In this document: piece by piece, positions 45,578 to 54,420 of the stretch
Layout of the letters: each line of letters starts with the position of its first letter
How positions within the stretch are numbered: the first letter of the stretch is position 1
Assembly: GCF_003386235.1 (NCBI RefSeq)
Contig: NZ_QRDZ01000003.1
Span: 372,001 to 436,000 of the forward strand
Source of the DNA: Cohnella phaseoli
GTDB taxonomy: Bacteria > Bacillota > Bacilli > Paenibacillales > Paenibacillaceae
Direction of reading: 5' to 3'
DNA: 64,000 nucleotides
Program-made: the position numbers and the translations under genes
The notes under the pieces: generated by a model
Database searches by the model: none
Seen by the model: the letters and a program-made list of their open reading frames with translations, nothing else
Told to the model about the DNA's origin: nothing

Positions 45578-47017
45578 TTAACCGTCGGTTGTTGCACGAA
45601 GCGCTTCCGCAAACCGGGCAATTCCCGATGGTATATCCTCCGTTCGCGCTCTGGCAAACGTAAACCGGACAAAGCCGGAATCCGATCCGTAGACGCTGCC
45701 AGGTACGAAAACAACGCCCCTGCGCACGGCTTCCTCCAGAAGCTTGCCGTCATGGATGTCCGGCGTCAGCTTGCACCAGAGATGCAGTCCCCCTTGAGGA
45801 ATCTCGAAACGAATGAGATCTCCCAGCTCTCTATGGAGCGATTCAACCAGCAAGTCTCGCTTGAACAGCAGCTGCATTCTCAATCGTTCCAGATGAGGCT
45901 CGAAATAGGCGGAATTCAGAAATTGCGCGGCGACTTGCTGCGGAATAACGCTAAGGCCGAAATCCATTTGCTGCCGCGCGTCGGCCAGCCTCTCCGCGAT
46001 CGCTCGCGGCGCCACCATCCAGCCGATCCGCAGCCCGGAGGCGGCGATTTTGGAGAACGAGCCGATGTACAGCACCGAGCCGATTTCATCCATCGCCTTC
46101 AGCGGCGACGGGGGCGCTCCATCGTACGAAGTCAGGCTGAACGGATCGTCTTCCACGATCGGCAGCGCCAGCTCGCTTGCTACGTCCAGCAGACGCTTTC
46201 GTCTCTCGGCAGCCAGCACCGTTCCCGTGGGATTTTGAAAGTTAGGGTTCGTGAACACCATCTTGATGCGGTGCTTCTTGTACAATGCCCGCACATCGTC
46301 GGGGTCGATGCCGTACCGGTCGACGGGAAGACGGAACAACCGCAAGCCCGCGGACTGAAACATTGGCAGAGAGTAGCAGTACGACGGATCTTCGATGGCT
46401 ACGGCGTCTCCCGGCGACAGTAGACACTGCGTAATCAGATACAGCGACTGCTGAGAGCCCGATGTCACGAGCACCGACGCCTCGGTCGTGCGGATATTAC
46501 GATGGGCCTCCAAATAAGAGACGAGCGCTTGGCGAAGCGGAATATAACCTTGCGGGTTATCGTAGCCGAGGTACGACGTATAGCGATGCTCGCTCATCAG
46601 CGCGGCGATTTCGTCGTTGGGCGCAAGATCGCCGGCCAGCTCGCCGCTGGCGAAATCGATCAGCTCGGGATTATGGGCCAGAGCTTCCCGGATTTTGCGC
46701 ATAAAAGGCAGGTTGGGCAGGAAGCCGCCGCCCTCCGAATAACGCTTCCAGTTCGGCGTATGCTTGGGCGCAACGCCCCATTTGGTCGCGCTTACGCGCG
46801 TGCCGCTGCCTGTCCGGCTTTCGATGATTCCGGTCGATCTAAGCTCGGCGAAGGCCATGATGACCGTACTGCGATTGACTCCAAGCTGCTCGGCCAGCTT
46901 TCGTTCCGAAGGCAGCAGGCTGCCGGGCGGAAATTCGCCGTAGGAGATACGCTGCTCCAGATGATCGGCGATCTGTTCGTATAGCGGTTGTTGGCTGTGA
47001 CGGTCCGGCTTCCACAT
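45578..47017 (-). CDS. MocR-type GntR regulator with aminotransferase domain
   Basis: This 479-residue protein has a GntR winged helix (about 8-75; RISYGEF, LAEQLGVNRSTV) fused to a fold-type I aminotransferase domain (about 110-479). The PLP lysine is in SFSKIAASGLRIGW, and the NPNFQNPTG and DDPFSL motifs are present. Such regulators sense PLP or an amino compound. It is divergent from the nitrilase gene across 222 bases and may control it. I do not see pdx genes nearby, so it is not obviously PdxR. Confidence 0.92.
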   Translation of the reverse strand: MWKPDRHSQQPLYEQIADHLEQRISYGEFPPGSLLPSERKLAEQLGVNRSTVIMAFAELRSTGIIESRTGSGTRVSATKWGVAPKHTPNWKRYSEGGGFLPNLPFMRKIREALAHNPELIDFASGELAGDLAPNDEIAALMSEHRYTSYLGYDNPQGYIPLRQALVSYLEAHRNIRTTEASVLVTSGSQQSLYLITQCLLSPGDAVAIEDPSYCYSLPMFQSAGLRLFRLPVDRYGIDPDDVRALYKKHRIKMVFTNPNFQNPTGTVLAAERRKRLLDVASELALPIVEDDPFSLTSYDGAPPSPLKAMDEIGSVLYIGSFSKIAASGLRIGWMVAPRAIAERLADARQQMDFGLSVIPQQVAAQFLNSAYFEPHLERLRMQLLFKRDLLVESLHRELGDLIRFEIPQGGLHLWCKLTPDIHDGKLLEEAVRRGVVFVPGSVYGSDSGFVRFTFARARTEDIPSGIARFAEALRATTDG

Positions 47018-47239
47018 CTATATCGACTCCCGTTATTCAATCGGACTTAGTGAAATTTTATCATACCACCGTTCGGCGGAAAATAAGTCTCCGTTTTTCG
47101 GAATAACGAGGTCAGATTGTCACGATTTGTTGAACGTGGATGGGGAGAAGAATGGCGAACTGGAGGGTCAACTTTCGGTCCGTTTTTGATATCATAGTGA
47201 TCCAGGATGTTAAATCGGAATGAGGAGTGACGAGTCAAG

Positions 47240-48205
47240 ATGGATAATCGTTACGTCAAAGTTGCCGTTGTTCAAGCTGCGCCAATACTGTTCGACAAGC
47301 AATCCGCAATGGATAAGATCGGGAGCATGTCAAGACAAGCGGCGGCCGAAGGAGCGAAGCTGATCGTTTTTCCGGAGGTATTCCTGCCCGGGTATCCCCG
47401 GGGCCTGGGATTCGGCGCGCGCGTCGGCAGCCGTACGGAGGAAGGAAGACAGCATTGGCGGCGCTATTGGGCAAGCTCGATCGACATCCCCGGAGCGGAG
47501 ACGGAGCTGTTGGGGGAATTGGCCAAGGAGCTCGGGGTGTATTTGATCGTCGGAGCGGTAGAGCGGGATCGGGAGTTCAGCAGAGGCACGCTCTATAACA
47601 CGATCGTTTATTTCGGACCGGACGGGGACCTTCTGGGCAAACATCGCAAGCTGGTGCCGACGGGCTCCGAGCGACTCTTATGGGGGCAAGGGGACGGCAG
47701 CACGTTAACCGTCATCGATACGCCCTACGGCAGAATCGGCGGCTTGATCTGCTGGGAAAACTACATGCCGCTCGCTCGCGCCGCCATCTATGCGCAGGGT
47801 ATCGATATTTACATTGCGCCGACCGCCGACGCCCGGGATTCATGGCAGGCGACGATCCGGCATATCGCCTGCGAAGGCCGCTGCTACGTGCTGTCCAGCA
47901 ATCAATATGCGACGAAATCTTCCTATCCCGCAGATTTGGCCGGGCATGAAGACCTTCGCGAAGACGACGAGATTTTGAGCAGGGGAGGCAGCGCCATCGT
48001 CGGACCGCTCGGAGAATACGTCGCGGAGCCGCTCTACGATAAGGAAGGGCTGCTGTTCGCCACGCTGGACCTCGATCAGGTCGCGCAAAGCCGCTTTGAT
48101 TTCGACGTCGTCGGGCACTACAGCCGTCCGGATATTTTTCGACTGATCGTGAACGATGCCAAACAAGAAATCGTGAAGAAATCATCGGATCTTGTGAGAG
48201 AATAA
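47240..48205 (+). CDS. Nitrilase
   Basis: This is a 321-residue carbon-nitrogen hydrolase. The catalytic set is present: Glu in IVFPEVFLPGYPRG, Lys in KHRKLVPT, Cys in GGLICWENYMPL. The CWEN sequence and the GYPRG loop are those of true nitrilases that turn nitriles into acids, rather than amidases. The start has GAGGAGTGACG upstream. Its divergence from a MocR regulator suggests substrate-dependent control. Confidence 0.92.
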   Translation: MDNRYVKVAVVQAAPILFDKQSAMDKIGSMSRQAAAEGAKLIVFPEVFLPGYPRGLGFGARVGSRTEEGRQHWRRYWASSIDIPGAETELLGELAKELGVYLIVGAVERDREFSRGTLYNTIVYFGPDGDLLGKHRKLVPTGSERLLWGQGDGSTLTVIDTPYGRIGGLICWENYMPLARAAIYAQGIDIYIAPTADARDSWQATIRHIACEGRCYVLSSNQYATKSSYPADLAGHEDLREDDEILSRGGSAIVGPLGEYVAEPLYDKEGLLFATLDLDQVAQSRFDFDVVGHYSRPDIFRLIVNDAKQEIVKKSSDLVRE

Positions 48206-48239
48206 TTAACGAGTCAAATATAAAACTTGTATTGAACAT

Positions 48240-48268
48240 TTTACCAAATTTATGTTGTGAACTATAAT
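48240..48268 (+). promoter_or_regulatory. SigA-type promoter of the GNAT-Nudix gene run
   Basis: TTTACC (48240-48245), 17 bases, then TATAAT (48263-48268), about 50 bases before the GNAT start. The genes that follow are closely spaced and in one direction. Confidence 0.5.
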
Positions 48269-48321
48269 GATAGGAAAAAGACCGAGGGGATGAACCTCGT
48301 CCGACTGAAAGGATGTCCGGA

Positions 48322-48777
48322 ATGCCGACGATTACCCGTGCGAACAAAGCGGATTTGCCGGAAATTCTTCGGCTTCAGTATGCCGCCTATCAAAGCGAGG
48401 CCGAGATCTACGACGATTATATGATTCAGCCGCTCACGCAAACTTTGGAACAATTAGAACGCGAAGCGGAGGAATGGATCGTTTTCAAAGCTGAACTCTC
48501 TGGAAGAATTGTCGGCTCGGTCAGAGTTCGCCCGGGAGAAGGGCAATGTACGATCGGCAAATTAATCGTGCATCCGGACGTCCAGAACCGCGGAGTCGGC
48601 AAGAGGCTTATGAAAGCTGTGGAGGATTCCTTTCCCGATGTGAATACGATCGAGCTGTTCACTGGGCATAGGAGCGAGCGGAATATTCAGTTTTATAGCA
48701 AGCTGGGTTACGAGATTTTCAAGGAAGAGGAGGTTAACGACCGTCTGATTTTGGTCTATTTTCGTAAGGAGCTTTAG
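48322..48777 (+). CDS. GNAT family N-acetyltransferase
   Basis: This is a 151-residue GNAT. The acetyl-CoA loop is QNRGVGKRL, and the C-terminal NIQFYSKLGYEIF completes the fold. ATG 48322 gives the usual short start (MPTITRA) and good spacing from AAAGGA; an in-frame ATG at 48313 overlaps that site. The substrate is unknown. Confidence 0.9.
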   Translation: MPTITRANKADLPEILRLQYAAYQSEAEIYDDYMIQPLTQTLEQLEREAEEWIVFKAELSGRIVGSVRVRPGEGQCTIGKLIVHPDVQNRGVGKRLMKAVEDSFPDVNTIELFTGHRSERNIQFYSKLGYEIFKEEEVNDRLILVYFRKEL

Positions 48778-48785
48778 GGGGATCT

Positions 48786-49508
48786 GTGATTGAAAATCTA
48801 GGAGGCAGACTTCAGGAAATCAGAGAAGAAGAAAGAAAATATCACGAGGCGCTGTACGAAAATCAAAAGCTGTTTGCTAAGGGCTCTTGGCTGGCGAAGC
48901 CGGTGCGTACGGTGATGGAGGCCTTGGAGAGCTTTGCGGCGTACGATTATGTGCGGGTGTTGGATCTTGGCTGCGGAGTCGGGCGAAACAGTATCCCGAT
49001 CGCTCAATTTCTACAGGCCCGCTCGGGAGAAGTTGTATGCGTCGATCTGTTGGTTTCGGCTCTGTCCAAGCTGGAGGTTTACAGTCGAGAATACGGAGTC
49101 GGAGAGCAGATCAGAACCATGCAATCCGACATCGGCGACTATGCGATCGCCCCAGACGAATATGACTATATCGTCGCCGTATCTTCCCTTGAACATGTAG
49201 AGTCTGAGAGAATGTTTATGTCGGTGCTGGGCAGAATGGCGCGGGGGACACGCCGATGCGGCGTCAACTGCATTATCATGAGCGCGAGCATTCGAGAAAC
49301 GGACGCATTAACGGGGGAGAAGCTAGAGCCGTATATGGAGCTGAATTTGTCGGAAGAACGGCTGCGGCAGATATTATCGTCTGCCTATCCGGGCTGGGGG
49401 ACGCTCTATACGACGACTAAAGCGCTGCAGTTCGAAATTGAAAGAAACGGACGCGACATTTTGCTGACAAGCGATTGTGTTACCTTCGTCGTACGTAAGG
49501 AGAGTTAG
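48786..49508 (+). CDS. Class I SAM-dependent methyltransferase
   Basis: This 240-residue protein shows motif I as VLDLGCGVGRNS and later an acidic VCVDLL at the end of strand 2. It starts at GTG 48786 after AGGGGGA. The N-terminal 40 residues are helical and charged. The substrate cannot be predicted. It lies eight bases after the GNAT gene in the same operon. Confidence 0.88.
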   Translation: MIENLGGRLQEIREEERKYHEALYENQKLFAKGSWLAKPVRTVMEALESFAAYDYVRVLDLGCGVGRNSIPIAQFLQARSGEVVCVDLLVSALSKLEVYSREYGVGEQIRTMQSDIGDYAIAPDEYDYIVAVSSLEHVESERMFMSVLGRMARGTRRCGVNCIIMSASIRETDALTGEKLEPYMELNLSEERLRQILSSAYPGWGTLYTTTKALQFEIERNGRDILLTSDCVTFVVRKES

Positions 49509-49527
49509 ACGACAGGGGCGAAGAGGG

Positions 49528-49821
49528 TTGAAAATACGATATGTAATCGAAGGCCTGCTGTTTGGGCTGATGGTTTATGCGGGTTATATCGGATGGGCGA
49601 TCCTCTCGGGATTGATGCTTACGCGTAGTTATGTTCCGGACATTACGGAGCGTTATGAAAGCGTGGAGGAGCTCGAGCATAAAGTATCATTCGGAGTGAT
49701 TATCGAGCCGAATTGGTTGATTCTTGCGGGCAGCTTTGTTTTGTTGGCTGTGCTGTATTACGTCGTCAGGACCTGGGCTGCCAAGCGTTCGGCGTCGAGG
49801 AAGAATCCAGACGGCAGATAA
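49528..49821 (+). CDS. Small two-span membrane protein
   Basis: This 97-residue hypothetical protein has membrane segments at about 6-27 and 62-82, with a short charged loop between them. The TTG at 49528 with GGGG upstream is chosen, since the longer reading starts inside the methyltransferase gene. No family is recognised. Confidence 0.6.
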   Translation: MKIRYVIEGLLFGLMVYAGYIGWAILSGLMLTRSYVPDITERYESVEELEHKVSFGVIIEPNWLILAGSFVLLAVLYYVVRTWAAKRSASRKNPDGR

Positions 49822-49836
49822 GGCAGGTAAGATCAA

Positions 49837-50496
49837 ATGGAGAAGCACCCGGTTAGAGGCATCATCTTCGATATGGATAATACGCTGCTTCGCTCGAGCA
49901 TCGATTTTGGATGGATGAAGCGGGACATTCATGCCTACCTCCGCGAGCGCGGCTTGCTGCCAGACAATGTGAAATTAGACAGTGAAACCTCATCCACGCT
50001 CATTCAGCTTGCGCTTGAGACTGGCGACATGACGCAACTGCAGGAGGAGGAGGTTTGGGCGATTGCCGGCAAGCACGAATTAGCGGGCATGGAGGGGGCG
50101 GAGCTGGAGCCTGGCGTCCCCGCTATGCTGGAGGAGCTGCGGGGGAAATATCTTCTTGTCGTTCTTACGAACAATTCGCTGTCGGCGGCAAGGGCGGCGT
50201 TGGATGATAATCGGATTTCGCACTGCTTCGACCTGATTGTCGGTCGGGAAAACGCTGGCAAACTTAAACCGTCGCCGGACGGGTTTCAATACATTATGAA
50301 CAGCTATCCTCAGCTTGATCGACGAAGTTGGCTTTCGGTTGGAGACGCGTGGATCGACTGCAAAGCGTCGCAGGACGCCTGCGTGCGTTTTATCGCATAT
50401 CGGGCCGACCTGACGAAGCTGCGCAGCGCCGGGTTGACTCCGGATGGCTGTATTGCGCATATGGGCGAGCTCTTGAATTTCATTCCATGCATTTAG
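49837..50496 (+). CDS. HAD family hydrolase
   Basis: This is a 219-residue haloacid-dehalogenase-fold phosphatase. Motif I is IFDMDNTLL, motif II VVLTNNS, the Lys of motif III is in GKLKPSPDGF, and motif IV is GDAWIDCKAS. The helical cap at about 20-80 marks subfamily IA, as in phosphoglycolate phosphatases. The substrate is unknown. Confidence 0.9.
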   Translation: MEKHPVRGIIFDMDNTLLRSSIDFGWMKRDIHAYLRERGLLPDNVKLDSETSSTLIQLALETGDMTQLQEEEVWAIAGKHELAGMEGAELEPGVPAMLEELRGKYLLVVLTNNSLSAARAALDDNRISHCFDLIVGRENAGKLKPSPDGFQYIMNSYPQLDRRSWLSVGDAWIDCKASQDACVRFIAYRADLTKLRSAGLTPDGCIAHMGELLNFIPCI

Positions 50497-50509
50497 GGGG
50501 AGGAGCCCA

Positions 50510-50956
50510 ATGGAGATTCGCTTAAGAGCTGCATCTCCGGATGATGTCGGCTTATTGGCCGATATGAATAAGCGTTTGATTGAAGACGAGGGCAGCTCTA
50601 ATCCGCTGGACCGTGAGCAGCTTCAAGCTCGCATGCGGAACTGGCTCGAAGCCGACTGGAAGGCCGATTTTCTGATCTGCGGGGAAGAAACCGCCGGATA
50701 CGCGCTCTATCGTTTCAAAGAAAACGACTACCATCCGGGAATAAAAGAAGTATACTTAAGGCAGTATTTTGTCGGTCGCGAGTATCGAGGCAAGGGGCTT
50801 GGGTTGCAGGGAGTAACGCTGTTGAAGAAGCTGCGGTTCAAGGGCGTCGCGACGATCGAGATCGATGTGCTGGAGGAGAACCGGCTCGGAAAGAGCTTCT
50901 GGTTACGGGCGGGCTTCGAGCCTTATGCCTGCAATATGAGAATGAGAAATACATAA
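50510..50956 (+). CDS. GNAT family N-acetyltransferase
   Basis: This is a 148-residue GNAT with EYRGKGLGLQGV as the acetyl-CoA loop and an N-terminal IRLRAASPDDVGLLADMNKRL. The C-terminal turn is LGKSFWLRAGFE. GGGGGAGGAG precedes ATG 50510. Confidence 0.9.
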   Translation: MEIRLRAASPDDVGLLADMNKRLIEDEGSSNPLDREQLQARMRNWLEADWKADFLICGEETAGYALYRFKENDYHPGIKEVYLRQYFVGREYRGKGLGLQGVTLLKKLRFKGVATIEIDVLEENRLGKSFWLRAGFEPYACNMRMRNT

Positions 50957-50975
50957 GTCGGAGAGAGCGCAAAAC

Positions 50976-51524
50976 ATGATCAAATACAACATTTGCTTTA
51001 TTAGACGCGGCGACGAGCTGCTGCTGCTGAACCGGAACTTCGCCCCTTGGTTGGGACGTTGGAACGGAGTGGGCGGCAAGCTCGAGGCGAACGAGACGCC
51101 CCGCGACGCGATGATTCGTGAAATTCGCGAGGAGACCGGAATAGAGGGGTACGGGCTGGAGTATAAAGGGATGATCACTTGGAATGACGACGACGCCAGC
51201 TTCGGCGGAATGTATCTGTACGTGGCGGAAGTGGAGGGAAGCTTCGACTACGCGACTCCGCTTGAGACGGACGAAGGCATCCTGCATTGGCGGCCGATCG
51301 ACTGGATTATGGACGCCAATAATGGCGGCGTCGTATCGAATATTCGCCGGTTTCTGGAAGCGGCCTTGCAGGAACCGCACTGCTATGAGCATCATTGCTA
51401 CTATCGCGGCGACGAGCTGGTTTCCTTCCAATCCAGCCGAATCAGTCCGTTGACGGAAAACGATGCTCGGCTGCGGGAGACTTGTCTGAGAGAGGCGCAT
51501 AGCGAAATTTTGTCTGTCAAATAA
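50976..51524 (+). CDS. Nudix hydrolase (MutT/8-oxo-dGTP diphosphatase-like)
   Basis: This is a 182-residue protein with the complete Nudix box from about residue 31: GGKLEANETP followed by REIREETGIEG. The N-terminal NICFIRRGDELLLLNR resembles YtkD/MutT-type nucleotide-pool sanitising enzymes. The C-terminal ~50 residues are extra and carry HxxC-like residues. The specific substrate is inferred, not shown. Confidence 0.9.
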   Translation: MIKYNICFIRRGDELLLLNRNFAPWLGRWNGVGGKLEANETPRDAMIREIREETGIEGYGLEYKGMITWNDDDASFGGMYLYVAEVEGSFDYATPLETDEGILHWRPIDWIMDANNGGVVSNIRRFLEAALQEPHCYEHHCYYRGDELVSFQSSRISPLTENDARLRETCLREAHSEILSVK

Positions 51525-51543
51525 AAATAAGGGGTGACTAAGT

Positions 51544-51960
51544 ATGGCGGACGCTCTCAAGCTCATCCGAGGAACCGGCGACGAAGCTCTTCGCGTTCGC
51601 AATAAGTTGATCGAATTCAATTCAAGGCATGTTCCAAACGGAACATACGAGGAATTGAATCTCGTATTGAAAAACGATAACGATGAAGTCGTTGCCGGTC
51701 TTAACGGCGTCATGCGCTGGAACTGGCTGGATATCGAGATTCTGTGGGTGTCCGACGATGCTCGCGGCCAAGGACTGGGAAGAACACTGCTGGAGGAAGC
51801 CGAGCGGTTCGCTCGAGTCAAGGAATGCACCTTTATCAAATTGAACACGTTCAGCTTTCAGGCGCCCGAATTTTACAAGAAATTCGGTTACGAAGTCATC
51901 GCGATCATCGACAATGCCCCGACCGGGTACAAGCATTATTTTTACAAGAAAGATCTCTGA
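51544..51960 (+). CDS. GNAT family N-acetyltransferase
   Basis: This is a 138-residue GNAT with acetyl-CoA loop DARGQGLGRTL and the C-terminal QAPEFYKKFGYEV. Short versions like this are common in Firmicutes and mostly uncharacterised. It has a GGGGTGA site upstream. Confidence 0.9.
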   Translation: MADALKLIRGTGDEALRVRNKLIEFNSRHVPNGTYEELNLVLKNDNDEVVAGLNGVMRWNWLDIEILWVSDDARGQGLGRTLLEEAERFARVKECTFIKLNTFSFQAPEFYKKFGYEVIAIIDNAPTGYKHYFYKKDL

Positions 51961-51980
51961 GCACATAGGGGGGATTGCGC

Positions 51981-52172
51981 ATGGACGCTATACTCATCGC
52001 TACTGTATTGCTCTTGATTCTGCTGTTCATCGGTCAGAGCAGGAATGCCGTCCTACTGAAGAAAAAGCTGGAGAACGACGAAAGAATTATCAATCGTCTC
52101 GATCTAGTATTGCAGGAAATGAAGCGGAACAGCACCGACGGCAACAGCCCAGAGCGCGGAAATAAGCCGTAA
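51981..52172 (+). CDS. Small membrane-anchored protein with coiled-coil tail
   Basis: This 63-residue protein has one N-terminal membrane segment (about 4-20) and a charged, helical tail. ATG 51981 fits the run of G at 51968-51973; TTG at 51975 is too close to it. It ends 35 bases before the end of the convergent LysR gene. No family is recognised. Confidence 0.55.
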   Translation: MDAILIATVLLLILLFIGQSRNAVLLKKKLENDERIINRLDLVLQEMKRNSTDGNSPERGNKP

Positions 52173-52206
52173 TCAAACGCAGCCGAAACCGAATCATCGT
52201 CCGGCG

Positions 52207-53112
52207 TCATTCCGCAAGAACGGACATGCTGGACCTGGCGAAGCTCAAAAACTGGCGCAAATGGGGGGACAACGTTTCCTCGTCCCGAAGCGCAAGACAG
52301 ATGAACCGGTTATTGCGATAACGGGGAAGCGGACGCTGGATTAATTCGCCGGACTGCGTTTCCCGGATTGCGCTTCTCCATGGCAGCACGCCGATGCCCA
52401 TATTGCACTTCAGCCCCTCTTTGATCGTCTCGATCGCTCCCATCTCCATGGCCGAATCCAGTTTTAGTTCGACCTGCTCCGCCCATTCGTCGGTGAGCTG
52501 CCGCGAGGTCGTACCGGACTCATGCAGCAGAAACGTTTCCCGATGCAACTGCTCCACCGCGATTTCCTCGAAAGAAGCCAGTGGATGTTCGGGACATAGG
52601 AACAGTCTCAGCCCGTCCTCCGCCAATCTGTAGACAACAAGCCCTTCAGCGTCCTCCACTTTCTCGGGCAGCGATACGATCGCCGCATCGATCTCGTAAT
52701 TACGCAGCATGGCCAGCGTCGATCTTGCTTTTTTGACGGTCAACAGAAGTTGCACGTCGGGATGCAGAACGCGGAACTGCGCCAGATACTTGGGGATAAA
52801 ATAGGTCGCGGGCGTGTGGCTTGCCCCGATTCGAAGTCTTCCGCCTTGTCGGTTCCTCAACTCGCTCATCCGTTCCTCGGCTTCATCCACCAGCGCGACA
52901 ATCCGCCGGGCGTAGGGCAGAAGCTCGAATGCGTCGCTTGTCGGTCGGAAGCCCCGCGCGTTTTTGCGCCATAGCGTAAGTCCGAGCGTCTCTTCCAGCT
53001 TTCGCAGATGGAAGCTGACGGTGGGCTGCTTCAAGCCCAGCTGTTCGGCCGTCTCGATCAAAGTTTGGCCGTCGCATACCGACAAGAACACCTTTAACTG
53101 CTGCACGTTCAT
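52207..53112 (-). CDS. LysR-type transcriptional regulator
   Basis: This is a 301-residue regulator with an N-terminal helix-turn-helix (QLKVFLSVCDGQTLIETAEQL, QPTVSFHLRKLEE) and a periplasmic-binding-protein-like effector domain. ATG 53112 is chosen because GGAGGG precedes it; an upstream ATG at 53193 has no ribosome-binding site and would add an AT-rich-encoded stretch. It is divergent from the ABC importer operon and likely regulates it. Confidence 0.92.
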   Translation of the reverse strand: MNVQQLKVFLSVCDGQTLIETAEQLGLKQPTVSFHLRKLEETLGLTLWRKNARGFRPTSDAFELLPYARRIVALVDEAEERMSELRNRQGGRLRIGASHTPATYFIPKYLAQFRVLHPDVQLLLTVKKARSTLAMLRNYEIDAAIVSLPEKVEDAEGLVVYRLAEDGLRLFLCPEHPLASFEEIAVEQLHRETFLLHESGTTSRQLTDEWAEQVELKLDSAMEMGAIETIKEGLKCNMGIGVLPWRSAIRETQSGELIQRPLPRYRNNRFICLALRDEETLSPHLRQFLSFARSSMSVLAE

Positions 53113-53144
53113 CGTATTCCCTCCGCTTCTTCGTTTCGAGTAAT

Positions 53145-53178
53145 TATAGATATAATCTATATTTATATCAATATAAAT
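53145..53178. promoter_or_regulatory. AT-rich palindromes, candidate LysR operators
   Basis: A near-perfect 17-base palindrome TATAGATATAATCTATA (53145-53161) adjoins a perfect ATTTATAT-CA-ATATAAAT (53161-53178). Both lie in the divergent region next to the LysR start, where autoregulatory sites of this family usually are. Confidence 0.5.
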
Positions 53179-53213
53179 AGATTTATTTAACATAAATAGC
53201 GGGCGGAATTAAC

Positions 53214-53285
53214 ATCTCTTGTACAAACCGATGTTACTTTTTTAGTAGAGCATTTCACACTAGATTGGTGGAGGGTACAAGAGAT
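53214..53285 (+). promoter_or_regulatory. Leader with 11-bp long-range stem closing at the start codon
   Basis: ATCTCTTGTAC (53214-53224) is perfectly complementary to GTACAAGAGAT (53275-53285). The second arm fills the space between the ribosome-binding site TGGAGGG and the ATG at 53287. Folding would place the ribosome-binding site at the base of a closed loop, so translation control is plausible. The 50-base loop has a TTACTTTTTTAG stretch. Confidence 0.5.
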
Positions 53286-53286
53286 T

Positions 53287-54417
53287 ATGAAAAAAACGAA
53301 AACGAAGTTGACGGGAATTTCACTGCTGCTGGCCATTGCGATGACGGTGATGTCGGCGTGCGGGGCTAACGGCAACAATGCAGCGAACAGCGGCGCTCAA
53401 CCGACGACGTCCCCTTCGGCAGAAACGGCGTCTCCGTCGGCCGAGACAACGCCCGCTAGCGAGGAGCCGACTCCCGAAACGCAAGACGAAGGCACGTTAA
53501 CCGTATACCTGAACGATTTCGACGATATTATCGGTCCGATGTTCGAAGCGGCAACCGGACACAAAATCAACCTCGTCAAGGGCAATGGAGCGGAGATCAT
53601 GTCCCGGATTCAAGCGGAGAAGGGCAATCCGCACTGGGACGTCGTCTGGCTGGATGCGATGCCGACCGTCTACGGCATGGGAGAGGATAACCAACTGCTG
53701 ACGGACTGGGTGCCGGACAATGCAGCCAAGCTTAAGGATACGTATCAAGCTTACGTTCCAGCTAACAAGTCGTTCTATCCGACCGGCGCTCACGCTGCGG
53801 GAATCATCGTCTATAACACGAATGCGTACACGGCCGATCAGGCTCCCAACTCTTGGGACGACTTTGCGAAGCCGGAATTCAAGGGCGCGGTCGGCATGGC
53901 CGATCCGGCCATCGCAGCTCCCGCGTTCCCGTTCGTCGCACGTTTCTTCAGCGAGAAGCAGCTTGACGGCGGCAAAACCTTCTTCGATTCTCTGTTCGCC
54001 AACGGCTTGAAGGTATATCCGAAAAACCCTAACGTTGCAGCGGCGCTCAGCTCCGGGGAGATCAAAGCGGCAGCGCTGCAGGAATCCAATGCCTACGGTT
54101 TGGTGAATTCCGGCGAGCCGATCGGCATCATCTGGCCGGAAGACGGCGCTCCGGCTTCCGTACGCGTCGCCGCGATTCAGAAAAATACGAAAAATCCGAA
54201 CGCGGCCAAGGCGTTCGTCAACTTCCTGCTCGACCCGGCCACTCAGCAGCAACTGATCGATCAAGGCGATGAGAGCTACTTCGAGCCTTCCGTCCCGGGC
54301 GTTAATCCGAAGGCGGATCGCGCGGCCGATGCCAACCTGGTTGCTGCAGACGCCGCATGGGCGTTCGAGCACGAAGCCGAGATCAAGCAATGGTTCGCCG
54401 ACAAAGCGGTGAAGTAA
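53287..54417 (+). CDS. ABC transporter substrate-binding lipoprotein (Fe3+/phosphonate type)
   Basis: This is a 376-residue protein with a signal peptide ending in MSAC and lipid-anchored Cys25, then a Thr/Ser/Pro/Glu linker to about 65. The mature domain (about 70-370) resembles family 1/6 binding proteins for ferric iron or 2-aminoethylphosphonate. The ligand cannot be separated from sequence alone; the Tyr pair typical of ferric-binding proteins is not obvious. It is the first gene of a four-gene operon. Confidence 0.9.
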   Translation: MKKTKTKLTGISLLLAIAMTVMSACGANGNNAANSGAQPTTSPSAETASPSAETTPASEEPTPETQDEGTLTVYLNDFDDIIGPMFEAATGHKINLVKGNGAEIMSRIQAEKGNPHWDVVWLDAMPTVYGMGEDNQLLTDWVPDNAAKLKDTYQAYVPANKSFYPTGAHAAGIIVYNTNAYTADQAPNSWDDFAKPEFKGAVGMADPAIAAPAFPFVARFFSEKQLDGGKTFFDSLFANGLKVYPKNPNVAAALSSGEIKAAALQESNAYGLVNSGEPIGIIWPEDGAPASVRVAAIQKNTKNPNAAKAFVNFLLDPATQQQLIDQGDESYFEPSVPGVNPKADRAADANLVAADAAWAFEHEAEIKQWFADKAVK

Positions 54418-54420
54418 GCC

